From positions 1 to 5,217 of the forward strand of contig JACDGB010000168.1 in assembly GCA_013815485.1 (NCBI GenBank): a stretch of 5,217 nt of DNA, written 5' to 3'. The first letter of the stretch is position 1. Every line of letters begins with the position of its first letter. This document shows, one piece after another, positions 4,214 through 5,217 of this stretch. The notes beneath the pieces were generated by a model, which worked only from the letters and a program-made list of their open reading frames with translations, made no database searches and was not told where the DNA came from. Made by a program: the position numbers and the translations under genes. This DNA is from Rubrobacter sp. (GTDB lineage Bacteria; Actinomycetota; Rubrobacteria; Rubrobacterales; Rubrobacteraceae).

Positions 4214-5217
4214 ATGCTGGCTCGTCCCAACGTGCTAGTCATTGTCTCGGACACCTTTCGCCGGGACCACATCGGAGTTTACATGCAACCTTGGATCCAG
4301 ACTCCCAACCTCGACGCTTTCGCCCAATCCGCATCAGTCTTCGACGGGCACACGATCTCCTCATTCCCCACTATGCCAGCCCGAGCAGACATCCTGACAG
4401 GAACCTTCTCCTACACCCACATGGGCTGGGAGCCACTGCCAAAGAACCTGCCCACATTACCGGGCCTGCTCTCCGAAGCCGGCTACTTAACGATGGGCAT
4501 AGTAGACACGCCATTCTTCGTGCGAGGCGGCTTCGGCTACGACCGCGGCTTCGACGACTTCATATGGGTCCGCGGCCAGGGCGACGACACCAGACCGCAC
4601 GAACGCGCCGACTACCGCTCGACGTGGACCTCCGAGTCCGACCGTCTCGTAGCACGCACCGTCACCACGGCGGAGAGCTGGCTGGAACGCCATCACGACG
4701 AGCCATTCTTCCTCTACGTGGACACCTGGGACCCGCATGAACCCTGGGACGCCCCCGATTACTACGCCGCCCGGTACAGGCCCGGTTACGAAGGCAGGCA
4801 AGTGTACCCGGCATACGGAAAATGGAGAGAGGCTGGGCTGGAATGGGATGATGTGGCCCTCGCCCACGCCACGTACTGCGGCGAGGTCACGATGGTGGAC
4901 TTCTGGATCGGGCGTCTATTAGCGAAGCTCGACGTGCTGGGGATCGCGGAGAACACAATCGTCATCTTCACCTCGGACCACGGCTTCTACTTCGGGGAGC
5001 ACGGATATTTCGGAAAGGCGGACTGGATCAACGACCAGAAAGCCACGGTCGTGGAGGGAGCGGACACCCCCGAATGGCTAGCCGAATCATGGCTGCTGAC
5101 CCTCGGCTGGTCCCCACTGTACAGCCAACTCACCAACGTTCCCCTGATAACTCGCGTCCCCGGCCTCGCCCCCGGACGCCACTCCGCCCTCACCATCGCC
5201 CCCGACCTGGCCCCAAC
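4214..5217 (+). CDS. Sulfatase-fold (alkaline phosphatase superfamily) hydrolase with Thr at the nucleophile position, 3' end missing
   Basis: 334 residues are visible; family members are usually 450-550 aa, so the C-terminal part lies beyond the right edge. RPNVLVIVSDTFRRDHIG (4-21) is the sulfatase N-terminal strand with metal-ligand Asp13; the usual second Asp of the SDD motif is Thr14. The active-site signature C/S-x-P-x-R-x4-T-G aligns as Thr53-Met-Pro55-Ala-Arg57-x4-Thr62-Gly63, so the residue converted to formylglycine in sulfatases is threonine. DTWDPHEPW (172-180) supplies the conserved His176. FTSDHGFYFGEHGYFGK (251-267) gives metal ligands Asp255 and His256 and the active-site Lys267. 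There is no signal peptide, so it is cytoplasmic. Since Thr cannot become formylglycine, ordinary sulfatase catalysis is unlikely; Thr nucleophiles are known in nucleotide pyrophosphatase/phosphodiesterases of the same superfamily, so phosphodiester or phosphonate chemistry is possible. It is divergent from the IclR-type gene, which may respond to its substrate or product. Confidence 0.92.
   Translation, partial: MLARPNVLVIVSDTFRRDHIGVYMQPWIQTPNLDAFAQSASVFDGHTISSFPTMPARADILTGTFSYTHMGWEPLPKNLPTLPGLLSEAGYLTMGIVDTPFFVRGGFGYDRGFDDFIWVRGQGDDTRPHERADYRSTWTSESDRLVARTVTTAESWLERHHDEPFFLYVDTWDPHEPWDAPDYYAARYRPGYEGRQVYPAYGKWREAGLEWDDVALAHATYCGEVTMVDFWIGRLLAKLDVLGIAENTIVIFTSDHGFYFGEHGYFGKADWINDQKATVVEGADTPEWLAESWLLTLGWSPLYSQLTNVPLITRVPGLAPGRHSALTIAPDLAP

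Noticed and set aside
4018..4272. Minus-strand 84-codon open frame across the hydrolase start
   Set aside because: It overlaps the strongly supported start of the hydrolase antisense and shows no family motifs.

Overview
The window is GC-rich DNA of bacterial accessory character. Strong Shine-Dalgarno motifs (AAGGAGG, AGGAGG), a GTG start, an HxlR-type and an IclR-type regulator, and several RibD-C/VOC-type small enzymes suggest an actinobacterium; a Rubrobacter-like lineage is my guess, and no rRNA or lineage marker is present to confirm it. No mobile element, tRNA, rRNA or CRISPR array was seen.

Left half (1-2904): a tight minus-strand operon of four small enzyme genes faces away from a plus-strand regulator. 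In transcription order the operon encodes a VOC/glyoxalase-like protein (2128-1715), two tandem dihydrofolate-reductase-like RibD-C proteins (1695-1075 and 1073-513), and a serine beta-lactamase/EstB-type esterase (474 running off the left edge). Gaps are 19, 1 and 38 nt. The divergent gene (2233-2904) is an HxlR-family winged-helix regulator with an SCP2-like C-terminal domain. The 104-bp divergent region holds a candidate promoter for each side and a GATGCA direct repeat around the operon's -10 box. The simplest reading is a regulator controlling an oxidative/electrophile or xenobiotic-type enzyme operon; that role is inferred, not shown.

Right half (2998-5217): an IclR-family regulator on the minus strand (2998-3762) is divergent from a sulfatase-fold hydrolase (4214 running off the right edge). 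The two are separated by 451 bp. The part near iclR is AT-rich and carries overlapping palindromes, a repeated CATTATG and promoter-like elements on both strands. The remaining roughly 300 bp before the hydrolase holds no recognised gene or RNA. The hydrolase keeps the sulfatase metal-site motifs but has threonine at the position of the Cys/Ser that is converted to formylglycine, so it is probably not a conventional sulfatase. This is the most interesting feature of the window. HxlR and IclR genes converge, with 93 bp and a weak hairpin between their stops.
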